DNA of 38,814 bases, from positions 1 through 38,814 of the forward strand of contig JABBOW010000208.1 in the NCBI GenBank assembly GCA_012927595.1, in the 5' to 3' direction. The position numbers and the translations under genes were made by a program. The stretch is from Cellulomonas sp. (GTDB taxonomy: Bacteria; Actinomycetota; Actinomycetes; Actinomycetales; Cellulomonadaceae). Within the stretch, counting starts at the first letter, position 1. The number at the start of each line of letters is the position of its first letter. The notes under the pieces are model-generated. The model was not told the DNA's origin. It worked only from the letters and a program-made list of their open reading frames with translations, and did not search any database. Shown piece by piece: positions 27,673 to 35,392 of the stretch.

Positions 27673-27983
27673 ACACGGACCTGTCGATCCTGCCGGGTGG
27701 GGTGGTGGCGGTGCTCGTCGTGCTCGTCGTCGTCCAGCTCACGCTCGACGTCGTCGCCCTGATCGACCTGTACCGCCGTCCCGCGTCCCGGGTGACCTCC
27801 GGCAACAAGTGGGTGTGGCTCGCAGTCATCCTGCTGGTCAACATCCTCGGCGCGATCCTGTACCTCGTAGTGGGCCGCGTGAAGACCGAGACCGCCGTCG
27901 CCCCGCCCACGTCGCACCCGGCGCCGACCGAGAGCATCGCCGATGCGCTCTACGGCCCGCGCGACGACACCGACCCCCGATGA
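27669..27983 (+). CDS. PLDc_N-domain small membrane protein
   Basis: A 104-aa protein with two hydrophobic helices (about 10-34 and 47-69) joined by a short loop (YRRP, SGNKWVW), the layout of the phospholipase-D N-terminal domain family (PLDc_N). These small proteins lack a catalytic domain and often sit beside PadR regulators and ABC exporters; their role is not established. The C-terminal 35 residues are polar and Pro/Thr-rich. Both its start and stop lie in ATGA overlaps with neighbours, fixing the start and showing it is part of the operon. Confidence 0.85.
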   Translation: MNTDLSILPGGVVAVLVVLVVVQLTLDVVALIDLYRRPASRVTSGNKWVWLAVILLVNILGAILYLVVGRVKTETAVAPPTSHPAPTESIADALYGPRDDTDPR

Positions 27984-28936
27984 CCGCCGCGATCCAGACC
28001 ACCGCGCTGACCAAGACCTACGGCGAGGCTCGCGCGCTCGACGCGATGGACCTGACCGTCCCGGAGGGGTCGGTGTTCGGGTTCCTCGGCGCGAACGGCG
28101 CCGGCAAGACGACCACGCTGCGCCTGCTGACCGGCCTCGCGCGGCCCACGAGCGGTTCGGTCCAGGTCCTCGGGCGCGACGTCGCAACCGCCGGCAACGC
28201 GGTCCGCTCCGAGATCGGGTTCCTGCCCGACGTCCCCGGTTTCTACGACTGGATGACAGCGCCGGAGCTGATGCGGTTCGCGGGCGGGCTGTTCGGCATC
28301 GGCCGCACAGTCCTCGAGGCCCGCGTCGAGATGCTGCTCGACCTGGCCGGGCTCACCGGCGTCGCGACGACGGTCGGCGGGTTCTCCCGGGGGATGAAGC
28401 AGCGGCTCGGCGTCGCGCAGTCGCTCGTCAACGCGCCGCGGCTGCTGCTCCTCGACGAGCCGACCAGCGCACTCGACCCGATGGGTCGCAAGGACGTCCT
28501 CGAGATGATCGCCTCGTTGCGTGGCCGCACGACCGTCTTCTTCTCGACGCACATCCTGGCCGACGTCGAACGGGTCTGCGACACCGTCGCGATCCTCGAC
28601 CGTGGCCGCGTCGTCGCGCACGCGCCCATCGACGAGCTCAAGGCGCGCTACGGCGCCCAGAAGGTCGTCGTCGAGGTGACCGACGGCGCGGACGAGCTCG
28701 CCGAGGAGATCGGCCGCCGGACGTGGGCGGGGGCGGTGGCGCGAAAGTCCACCGCGGGGAACGGGGGCAACGGGTCGTCCGGGCCCATCGAGGTCACCGT
28801 GACCGACGTCGAGGCCGCGCAGCGCGAGATCCCGGCGCTGGTCGCCGCCCGCGGACTGGGGCTCATCCGGATGGACGCGGGTGAGATGGGGCTCGAAGAG
28901 GTCTTCGTCGAGCTCGTCGGAGGTGACCGGCGATGA
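27980..28936 (+). CDS. ABC transporter ATP-binding protein
   Basis: A 318-aa ABC ATPase of the CcmA/DrrA type. Walker A GANGAGKTT (37-45), the signature FSRGMKQRL (135-143), Walker B LLLLDEP (155-161) and the H-loop STHIL are all present. The Q-loop position reads FLPD, as in many members of this subgroup. The C terminus has an extra domain of about 85 residues (KVVVEVTDGADEL, then VTVTDVEAAQREI) common in ABC-2 exporter ATPases. It works with the permease encoded immediately downstream, whose ATG overlaps its stop. The cargo is unknown; PadR-linked exporters often deal with antibiotics or cell-envelope stress. Confidence 0.92.
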   Translation: MTAAIQTTALTKTYGEARALDAMDLTVPEGSVFGFLGANGAGKTTTLRLLTGLARPTSGSVQVLGRDVATAGNAVRSEIGFLPDVPGFYDWMTAPELMRFAGGLFGIGRTVLEARVEMLLDLAGLTGVATTVGGFSRGMKQRLGVAQSLVNAPRLLLLDEPTSALDPMGRKDVLEMIASLRGRTTVFFSTHILADVERVCDTVAILDRGRVVAHAPIDELKARYGAQKVVVEVTDGADELAEEIGRRTWAGAVARKSTAGNGGNGSSGPIEVTVTDVEAAQREIPALVAARGLGLIRMDAGEMGLEEVFVELVGGDRR

Positions 28937-29694
28937 GCGGCAACGTCGTGTTCGCCCGCAAGGAGGCTCTGGAGATCCTGCGCACCTGGCGCATCTGGGT
29001 CCTGCCCGGGATCCTGCTGTTCTTCGCGGCGACTGGCCCTGTGCTCGCGCGGTACACCCCGGAGATCGTCAGTGCCTTCGCTCCCGACCAGCTCGGCGGC
29101 TTCCAGATCCCGACACCGACCTACCTCGACGCCTACGCGCAGTGGGTCAAGAACCTGTCGCAGATCGCGCTGTTCGCGCTGATCATCATCTACGCCGGGC
29201 TCGTGTCCGGGGAGAGCAAGAGCGGCACCGCGGTTCTCGTGCTCACCAAGCCGGTGTCCCGCAGCGCCTTCGTGGTCGTCAAGTCAGCGGTCCACACGCT
29301 GTTCTACGCCGTGGTCCTCGTGCTCGGGACGCTCCTCACCTGGGGGCTGACGGCGGTCGCATTCCACACCGCACCGGGGTCGCCGCTGTGGTCGTCGGCG
29401 CTCGTGAGCCTCGTGCTCGGTGAGCTGTTCATCGCCGTCATGACGCTGCTGTCGGTGCTCATCGGGTCCAGCGCGGGTGCAGCCGGCGCAGGGCTCGGCG
29501 CCTATGCGCTCCTGTCGATCGCCGGAATGTGGAAGCCGCTCGCGCGGTACTCCCCCGCGGGTCTCGGCAACGACGCGACGGCGCTCGCTGCAGGCACCCC
29601 GACCGACGTGCTGTGGCCGGTGGTGACGGCGTTCGCGCTCATGGTGGCGCTCGTGGCGATCGCGGCCGCGCTCTATCGGCGCAAGGACCTGTAG
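28933..29694 (+). CDS. ABC-2-type permease
   Basis: A 253-aa integral membrane protein with about six predicted helices. The first (WVLPGILLFFAATGPVLA, about 18-35) follows the short cytoplasmic start, and then a periplasmic loop with VSAFAPDQLG precedes LFALIIIYAGLVSGE (about 79-93), the ABC-2 membrane-2 style with SGTAVLVLTKPVSR after it. It pairs with the ATPase just upstream, forming an exporter of the NatB/DrrB kind. Its start is fixed by the ATGA overlap. It is the last gene of the operon and converges on the EF-G2 gene 10 bases away; no separate terminator is visible between them. Confidence 0.88.
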   Translation: MSGNVVFARKEALEILRTWRIWVLPGILLFFAATGPVLARYTPEIVSAFAPDQLGGFQIPTPTYLDAYAQWVKNLSQIALFALIIIYAGLVSGESKSGTAVLVLTKPVSRSAFVVVKSAVHTLFYAVVLVLGTLLTWGLTAVAFHTAPGSPLWSSALVSLVLGELFIAVMTLLSVLIGSSAGAAGAGLGAYALLSIAGMWKPLARYSPAGLGNDATALAAGTPTDVLWPVVTAFALMVALVAIAAALYRRKDL

Positions 29695-29704
29695 CAATCA
29701 GGGG

Positions 29705-31825
29705 TCAGTGGGGTGCCTTCGCCCCGCTGACCGCAGTCCCGCTCGTGACCCGGTCGACGAGCTGCGGCGGCACGGCGTCGTCGTGGTGGTGCACCGCAGT
29801 GAACGAGCCACGGCCACCGGTCAGCGAGCGCAGGTCGAGCACGTAGTGGGCGAGCTCGACCTCGGGCACCAGGGCGCGGATCTCGTGGCGGCCGTCATCC
29901 AGCGCGCCGGTCGCCGAGATCCGTGCGCGCCGCGCCGACAGGTCGCCGAGCACGTCACCCTGGTAGTCGGCGGGCATCGTGACCGTCACCTCGGAGACCG
30001 GCTCGAGGATAACGGTCCCCGCGGCGGCGAGCGCCTCGCGGAGCCCGTGGGCGGCTGCGGTGCGGAACGCCATGTCAGAGGAGTCGACCGAGTGGTACTT
30101 GCCGTCGTACAGCTCGACCCGCACGTCCACGACGGGGTACCCGTGCAGCCCACCGGTCGCCATGGCTTCGATCACTCCGCGTTCGACAGCGGGGATGTAG
30201 TTGCGCGGGACCGACCCTCCGACGACGGAGTCCACGAACTCGAACCCTGAGCCGCGTGGCAGGGGGGTCACGCGCAGCAGCGCGACGGCGAACTGCCCGT
30301 GCCCGCCCGACTGCTTCTTGACCCTGCCTTCGGCGTTCGCCGGTGCGGCGATCGTCTCCCGGTACGCGACCTTGACGTCGTCCGTCGCGACGTTCACGCC
30401 GAACTTGCGCGCGAGCCGCTCCAGAGCGACGGCGAGGTGGATGTCGCCCGCACCGCGCAGCACCGTCTGCCCGTGCACAGAGCCGATGCCGCCGATCCGG
30501 TCGACGCGCAGCGTCGGGTCCTCGGCGACGAGCTTGCCCAGCGCACCGGACAGCTTGTCGTCGTCGGACTGTGTGATCGGGCGCAGCGCGAGTCCGTAGG
30601 GCGTCGGGCGCGGGGCCGGGCCGACGATCCGCACGGGCGTGGTGCCGCGCGCGAGGGCCGTGCCGGTCGGGCTCGCTGTGAGCTTCGGGACGGCCGCGAG
30701 GTCGCCCGCGACGACCTTCTCCGCCGGCAGGTGCTCCTTGCCGCGCAGGTGGAACAGGCCGTGCAGGCGCTCGTCGGTCCCGGTCGTCGTGTTGACCAGG
30801 TGGTCCGCGGGCGCGAGCGTCCCGGACAGCACCTGGATGAGAGAAATCTGCCCGACGAACGGGTCCGCGACGGTCCGGAACACGTACGCGAGCGGCTCGC
30901 CGGCCGGGTCGACGTCGATCTCGATCTCATGGCCGTCGTCGGTCCCGCCGACCACGACGTGCCGCGGACGGTCCGCCGGTGACGGCCCGAGCTCGCACAG
31001 GAAGTCCGCGAGCCGGTCGACCCCGACGCCCGTCACCGCGGAACCGACGATCACGGGGAACGCGAGCCCGTCGCGCACCTCGTGGGCCAGGCTTCGCTCG
31101 AGCTCGAACGCGTCAGGCATGGCGCCGGACAGGTACCGCTCGAGCTGGTCGTCGTCCCCCGAGACGATCTCCTCGGCGACCTCGTCGTGCAGGCGATGCT
31201 CCTCCTCGGCGACGTCTGAGGGGATCGGCTCGTCGTGGTGGCGCCCGTCCGCGGTGTAGGCCAGGCCATGCTCGGACAGCACGTCGGCGACGCCGTGGAA
31301 CGTGTCCTGCTCACCCAGTGGCAGCTCGAGCGGGATGATCCCGGCCCCGAGCACCGTGCGCAGCTGCTCGAGCACCCGGTGGAAGTCCGCGCGCGGCTTG
31401 TCCTCCTTGGTGACGAACACCATGCGCGGCAGCCCGAGGGCCGCCGCCTGCTCCCATGCCGTCTCGGCGCCCACCTCGAGCCCGTCGACGGCGCTCACGA
31501 CGACGACGACGAGGTCTGCGACGCTCATCGCGGCGTCGACCCCGCCCACGAAGTCGGCGTATCCCGGCGTGTCGAGCAGGTTGATCTTGTACGTCTCACC
31601 GTCCGGCGCCGTCCACTCGAACGGCGCGAGGGCGACCGAGAGGGAGATGCCGCGCGCGATCTCCTCAGGCTCGAAGTCGCACACCGTCGACCCGTCCTCG
31701 ATGCGCCCTGCCCGGGAGATGGCGCCGGCGCGGAGCAGCAGTGCCTCAGCCAGCGTCGTCTTGCCGCTGCCGCTGTGTCCCACCAGGGCGACGTTGCGGA
31801 TCTGCGACGTCGATACCGTGCCCAT
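29705..31825 (-). CDS. EF-G-like GTPase (EF-G2 type)
   Basis: A 706-aa relative of elongation factor G, the EF-G2 type found beside true EF-G in actinobacteria (for example mycobacterial Rv0120c). G1 is GHSGSGKTTL (16-25), G3 DTPGYADF (85-92), and the G4 position reads TKED (139-142) instead of NKxD. Domains II-V follow, including a domain IV segment GYPVVDVRVELYDGKYHSVDS near 575-595 and a C-terminal domain with ADYQGDVLGDLSARRARI. ATG 31825 is the start because GAGGGAG lies about 7 bases upstream. Its role is uncertain: it is not the main translocase, and relatives are thought to act on ribosomes under particular conditions. It is a single-gene unit convergent with the ABC operon. Confidence 0.9.
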   Translation of the reverse strand: MGTVSTSQIRNVALVGHSGSGKTTLAEALLLRAGAISRAGRIEDGSTVCDFEPEEIARGISLSVALAPFEWTAPDGETYKINLLDTPGYADFVGGVDAAMSVADLVVVVVSAVDGLEVGAETAWEQAAALGLPRMVFVTKEDKPRADFHRVLEQLRTVLGAGIIPLELPLGEQDTFHGVADVLSEHGLAYTADGRHHDEPIPSDVAEEEHRLHDEVAEEIVSGDDDQLERYLSGAMPDAFELERSLAHEVRDGLAFPVIVGSAVTGVGVDRLADFLCELGPSPADRPRHVVVGGTDDGHEIEIDVDPAGEPLAYVFRTVADPFVGQISLIQVLSGTLAPADHLVNTTTGTDERLHGLFHLRGKEHLPAEKVVAGDLAAVPKLTASPTGTALARGTTPVRIVGPAPRPTPYGLALRPITQSDDDKLSGALGKLVAEDPTLRVDRIGGIGSVHGQTVLRGAGDIHLAVALERLARKFGVNVATDDVKVAYRETIAAPANAEGRVKKQSGGHGQFAVALLRVTPLPRGSGFEFVDSVVGGSVPRNYIPAVERGVIEAMATGGLHGYPVVDVRVELYDGKYHSVDSSDMAFRTAAAHGLREALAAAGTVILEPVSEVTVTMPADYQGDVLGDLSARRARISATGALDDGRHEIRALVPEVELAHYVLDLRSLTGGRGSFTAVHHHDDAVPPQLVDRVTSGTAVSGAKAPH

Positions 31826-31954
31826 GTCGTGCTCCCTCATTGGAGACGAACTCTTGGCTCAGGCTAGCCACGTGGGCGTGCGTGTGGGGCGGGACCTTCG
31901 GTCTGGGGGGGGTCGCGCTGACGCGCTGCCGACACACTGGCCGCTGGACTCGTG

Positions 31955-32015
31955 ACAATCTGACGGTTAGAGAATCGGCAGTCTGACGACTGCGCGACGA
32001 ACAATTTGACCGTTC
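31955..32015. repeat. Direct repeats and a hairpin in the EF-G2/ATPase-remnant intergenic region
   Basis: ACAATCTGACGGTTA (31955-31969) and ACAATTTGACCGTTC (32001-32015) are 12 of 15 identical. Between them, GCAGTC-tgac-GACTGC (31978-31993) is a perfect 6-4-6 hairpin. The stretch is AT-rich for this genome. It may be a promoter/operator region or the scar of an insertion; function is unproven. Confidence 0.35.
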
Positions 32016-32042
32016 AGGCCTTTGAGCTGCGGGAAAATCGCC

Positions 32043-32633
32043 GTGGAGTGCAGGCCGCGGGTTGTCGACCGGGAACTTCGCGGCGCACTGACTGCCGCCG
32101 GCGCTGTCGTCATCGAAGGACCGAAGGCCTGCGGCAGGACCGCGACGGCGCGGCAGATGGCTGCGAGCGAGCTGCGCGTCGACACCGACCCGCGGGTCCC
32201 ACTCGCGATCGCCGTCGACCCGGCGCTCCGCCTCGACTGCACCCCACCGCAGCTTCTCGATGAGTGGCAGGTACAACCTGCACTGTGGAACCACGTGGGC
32301 CGCGCGGTCGACGACCGGCAGCAGACCGGGCAGTTCATCCTCACGGGTTCCGCGACGCCCGCCGACGATGCGGCTCGACACTCGGGGGCCGGCCGGTTCG
32401 CCAGGATCAGATGCGGCCGATGTCAGTCGTCGAGACGGGCCACTCGACCGGCGCCGTCTCCGTGCAGACACTGTTCGACGGCGATGCGGATCGCGTCTCG
32501 GAGCCCGACCTTGCCCTGCCGGTCCTGATCGAGCGCGTCCTGACAGCCGCGCGGGCTCGTGGGGACGCTGCTCTTCTCCGTCGATGCGGAGACGCAGGAG
32601 GTGCTGCGGGCGGTCGTCAAGCCGCGGTCATAG
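32043..32633 (+). pseudogene. Frameshifted, truncated ATP-binding protein (DUF4143-type AAA ATPase)
   Basis: From GTG 32043 the frame reads RPRVVDREL, then IEGPKACGRTATARQ (Walker A, with Arg where Lys-Thr is usual) and LLDEWQVQPALWNHVGRAV, the Walker-B-like region of AAA_14/DUF4143 proteins, through GQFILTGSATPADDA and GRFARIR. At 32410/32411 one base is missing: the continuation MRPMSVVETGHSTGAVSV and LFDGDAD is in the next frame. After about 32520 the family sequence stops. A further short piece (LLFSVDAETQEVL, ending at TAG 32631) is in yet another frame and may belong to something else. Intact members have about 420 residues. It is a pseudogene; intact relatives are prokaryotic ATPases of unclear role. 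Confidence 0.75.
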
Positions 32634-32655
32634 ACCCCGCTGGGGTGCCGCGGGT

Positions 32656-33894
32656 TCACGGTAGGTCGCGGAGCAGCCCGTCGAAGCAGTCGGCGAACAG
32701 GTCGACCTCGGGCTTGGTGACGCCGTTGTCAGCCGCAACATCGCGCCAGCCGACAAGGGCAGCGGCGACCTCTCGGAGGGATGCGGCTGCAGCGGCGGGT
32801 GTGAGCCCGAATTTGTCGCATCCGTCGATCAGGGCGCTCAGGCTCTGCGATCGGTCACCGGCCGCGAAGCAGACGGTGGTTGCCCGCTGGGCATGCGTGT
32901 CGGGGTTGGGATTGACGTCGAAGGCCGGGGACAGGCGCCACCCGTTGATGTGGTGCAGCATGCCGTGGTTGCGTAGGTGGTCGTCAGTGTTGTTGACCAG
33001 CAGCGAGAACGCGATGCGTCGCCACAGCTCGGCCAGGTCGGCTGCGACGCTGACACCGCGCTCGGCCAACGCCTCGGCGACCTCGAGGTAGTCGTATGTT
33101 CCACCGTCGTGCCCGCCGACCAGGGTCATCGCCGAGATGTACTCCACACGTCCTGTGCTCGTCCGGTCGAAGCGGTCCAGGACCAGGGCGTGGCGCGCGT
33201 CGATGTCGACGAGTCGCCGGACCGGGACGCGGATCCCTGCACGCTCGGCCAGGTCCAGAGCCGTCTTCTCCCAGGCCATCACGTCCCAGTCGTCTGACCG
33301 GTGAGGGAACTTCGCGATCGCCAGATGATCCCCGTCTCGCACCGACGCCTTGGGGCGGGCCCCGCCCAGGGAACCGGACCCTGCATCGAGCAGCGCCTTG
33401 ACGGCGGCCATCGCGTCGTCATCGACTCCGACGGCGTCGGCGGCCCGCAGCAGACGGGGTAGCTCGACGAGCTGGGGCACCTCGGCGTGTTCCGCCAGGA
33501 ACGGCCCGTCCACTTCGGTGGTCAGGCGCAACGCTCCCTGCCGGGTCAGGTCGCTTGCTCCGAGCAGGTAGTCGACCTCGGTGAGCTGGGCTGGGACGTC
33601 TCCGGCCAGGCGTGCCTGTCCGCGCAGCCGCTTGTCGATCAGGGTGCGGCCCCACCGGTCCGGTGAGCAGTCCGCCAGCGCGCCTGGCAGACGCGCGAGG
33701 TGGTGACGAGCTGTGGTCACGTTGAGCTCGGGACTGAACGCGTGCGCGTAGCGGTCAGCCTGCCAGCCCGGGTCGTAGGTGAATGTGGTGGACACCGCGC
33801 CGCGGCGTTGGCTGACCCAGGCGGTACCCACCGGCACGGACTGTCCATGGGTCGCGCACCACACGGTGATCTCCGTCGTGCGCGGCGGGCTCAC
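32656..33894 (-). CDS. hipA: HipA-family Ser/Thr kinase toxin
   Basis: A 412-aa kinase of the HipA type, usually phosphorylating an aminoacyl-tRNA synthetase or another target and slowing growth. The N-terminal subdomain contains PDRWGRTLID near 78-87. The P-loop-like SLGGARPK (175-182) and the lysine of AKFP (194-197) bind ATP; the catalytic loop NNTDDHLRNHG (301-311) and FDVNP (325-329, the DFG-like metal-binding segment) are intact. The start GTG 33894 overlaps the stop of hipB (GTGA), typical of coupled toxin-antitoxin pairs. A much longer open frame upstream is the shadow of hipB. Regulation is presumably by a HipB-HipA complex on the upstream inverted repeat. The name follows family similarity; the target is not known. 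Confidence 0.88.
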   Translation of the reverse strand: MSPPRTTEITVWCATHGQSVPVGTAWVSQRRGAVSTTFTYDPGWQADRYAHAFSPELNVTTARHHLARLPGALADCSPDRWGRTLIDKRLRGQARLAGDVPAQLTEVDYLLGASDLTRQGALRLTTEVDGPFLAEHAEVPQLVELPRLLRAADAVGVDDDAMAAVKALLDAGSGSLGGARPKASVRDGDHLAIAKFPHRSDDWDVMAWEKTALDLAERAGIRVPVRRLVDIDARHALVLDRFDRTSTGRVEYISAMTLVGGHDGGTYDYLEVAEALAERGVSVAADLAELWRRIAFSLLVNNTDDHLRNHGMLHHINGWRLSPAFDVNPNPDTHAQRATTVCFAAGDRSQSLSALIDGCDKFGLTPAAAAASLREVAAALVGWRDVAADNGVTKPEVDLFADCFDGLLRDLP

Positions 33895-34193
33895 GGTCGC
33901 ACCCGGGTCGGGAGCTTCTCGTCGGCGCGGGCACGACCCAGGTCGGTCTCGTAAGGGTCCAGCGCGGTCACGAGGCGGTCCAGCTGGCCCAGGGCGCGCG
34001 CGACTCCCAGCGTGACACCCAGCCCGACGGCGGGATCCCCGTGCTCCAGCCGACGCAGGGTGCCACGGGTGATCCCGGCGCGTTCGGCGACCTGTTCGGC
34101 GGTCAGGTTCTGCAGCTTGCGCCACGTGGTCAAGTGCTCGCCAAGCTCGGCCGCAGACCTGCGGACCCTCATCGATAACGGCCGGGATGTCAC
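33891..34193 (-). CDS. hipB: HipB-like Xre antitoxin
   Basis: A 100-aa DNA-binding antitoxin. An Xre-type helix-turn-helix is seen at about 18-72: LTTWRKLQNLTAEQVAERAG, then GTLRRLEHGDP and LGVARALGQL. The N-terminal SAAELGEHL and C-terminal ARADEKLPTR are flexible-looking. It should repress its own promoter and bind the HipA kinase encoded just downstream, with which it shares the GTGA overlap. GTG 34193 is preferred because AAGGAGG lies 4 bases upstream; an internal ATG at 34172 lacks such a site. Confidence 0.85.
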   Translation of the reverse strand: MTSRPLSMRVRRSAAELGEHLTTWRKLQNLTAEQVAERAGITRGTLRRLEHGDPAVGLGVTLGVARALGQLDRLVTALDPYETDLGRARADEKLPTRVRP

Positions 34194-34212
34194 CGTGCCT
34201 CCTTGTGAACGC

Positions 34213-34251
34213 TGGAGCGACCATAGTCGGCTCCAACGAGCGTCGTGTCAA
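34213..34251 (-). promoter_or_regulatory. hipBA promoter with overlapping inverted repeat
   Basis: On the minus strand a perfect TTGACA (34251-34246) is followed after 17 bp by GACTAT, a weak -10. An inverted repeat TGGAGC-N11-GCTCCA (34213-34235) covers the -10 region, where a HipB-like repressor would sit. The layout suits autoregulation of the antitoxin-toxin pair. Confidence 0.55.
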
Positions 34252-34399
34252 CCATTATGCAGTCGGTGAGCCGACCCATCGGTGGGCTTTGAGCCGTACG
34301 ACGACGCGGTCGTGTTGATCGTCACCCGCCCCACGGCCATCTCCGCGAGGTTGGCTGGTCTTGGCCGCGCCGACGGGCACGAACTGCCGTTCGGTCTGA

Positions 34400-35284
34400 T
34401 CAGGATGACGCGCTGAACTGCGCGAAGCGCCGCGCGAGCCGGTCGCGATCCGGCCGGTCCTGGACCCGCTTCGGGATGCCGATCGGATGGCCGTGCATCT
34501 CCTGGAGGCCGTGCCTCAGCATCGGTCCGTCGACCTCGAGGAGCAGCGCCTTGTTGATCCGCACGCCGTAGTCCGGGGTGATCCCCATCAGGTTCGCGTC
34601 GTAGGCGCAGTGGTGGATCTTGCACAGCGACAGCCCGTTGGTGACCACGGCGTCGCCGGCCGCTTCACTGTCCCCATCGATGTGCGCGGCGTCCAGCAGC
34701 TCCGGGTGCTTCAGGTCGCACACGGCGCAGCGTTGCGCATAGGCACGCAGGACGATGCCCCGGAAGACCGGCTGGTGCAGCCGTTGCCGCACCACCCGCT
34801 CGGCATACCGGCGCTCGGTCGACGTCGGGTGGGCGGGGTCACGCAGCAGCTCGAGGTCGCTGAGCGCGATCGTGAAGAACCGCTCGACCGGGTCATCGTC
34901 GATCACTGACACCGGAAACACAGGTACGAAGACATTCGGCTCGAGCTTGCGGAGAAGGATGACGGGGAGCTCGAGCTCGCGCGCGCGCCGGAGCTTCGTG
35001 TTGTCCCCTGCGCCTGAGCCTGCGCGATAGTCGTAGCGCCAGACGCCGGGCGCGAGCTCCTTGTCCGCATACGGGCCCGCCGGCGACGACACGATGGACA
35101 GCGTCGCCGCGAGGCTCTTCGGGTTCCAGATCCCCTTGGACTCGTCGATCAGGCGCCACGTCGAGTCACCGAGCGTGAACTTGGTCAGGTCGGCGCGACT
35201 GAGGGTGCTGTTGCCGTGCGACAGCCGAGCGGCAAGGGCGTCCATCAACGACTCCCGGAATAGCCGCTCGACCTCGGTGTCCAT
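34400..35284 (-). CDS. HNH restriction-like endonuclease (COG3440 type)
   Basis: A 294-aa protein. The N-terminal 150 residues hold a domain with WRYDYRAGSGAGDNTKLRRA (about 83-102), as in predicted restriction endonucleases; it may be a DNA-recognition or modified-base-binding part. The HNH nuclease is at about 180-235: CAVCDLKHPELLDAAHI, with the AHI catalytic His, then NGLSLCKIHHCAYDANLMG with the second and third catalytic positions and paired Cys residues that probably bind zinc. ATG 35284 is the start; no methyltransferase gene is next to it, so a type IV-like (methylation-dependent) system is possible but unproven. It is divergent from the MazF-type gene, 104 bases away. Confidence 0.82.
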   Translation of the reverse strand: MDTEVERLFRESLMDALAARLSHGNSTLSRADLTKFTLGDSTWRLIDESKGIWNPKSLAATLSIVSSPAGPYADKELAPGVWRYDYRAGSGAGDNTKLRRARELELPVILLRKLEPNVFVPVFPVSVIDDDPVERFFTIALSDLELLRDPAHPTSTERRYAERVVRQRLHQPVFRGIVLRAYAQRCAVCDLKHPELLDAAHIDGDSEAAGDAVVTNGLSLCKIHHCAYDANLMGITPDYGVRINKALLLEVDGPMLRHGLQEMHGHPIGIPKRVQDRPDRDRLARRFAQFSASS

Positions 35285-35293
35285 GCGTGCAGC

Positions 35294-35392
35294 TTGGCAG
35301 GTCGTGGGCCGCTTGGAGGGAATTACCGCACCGGGCTCGATCTGGCACGGGAAGATCCGGCCGACGACGCTCTCGCCGCGGAGGACTGGTGA
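35294..35392 (+). pseudogene. Probable truncated antitoxin upstream of the MazF-type toxin
   Basis: The frame just before the toxin gene reads ...GNYRTGLDLARED and ends DDALAAEDW with a TGA at 35390-35392 that overlaps the toxin's GTG (GTGA). This is how antitoxin C termini end before mazF genes, with acidic residues that fill the toxin's cleft. But the frame contains only about 32 codons and opens inside the divergent promoter, with no start codon except a TTG at 35294 and no ribosome-binding site. The DNA-binding N-terminal half is missing, so it looks like a decayed antitoxin. The identification is inferred from position and composition. Confidence 0.45.

Noticed and set aside
31861-31955. 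A search for tRNA or small RNA genes in the intergenic regions.
   Set aside because: No cloverleaf-like T-loop (GGTTCGAATCC type) with matching arms was found here or in other gaps.
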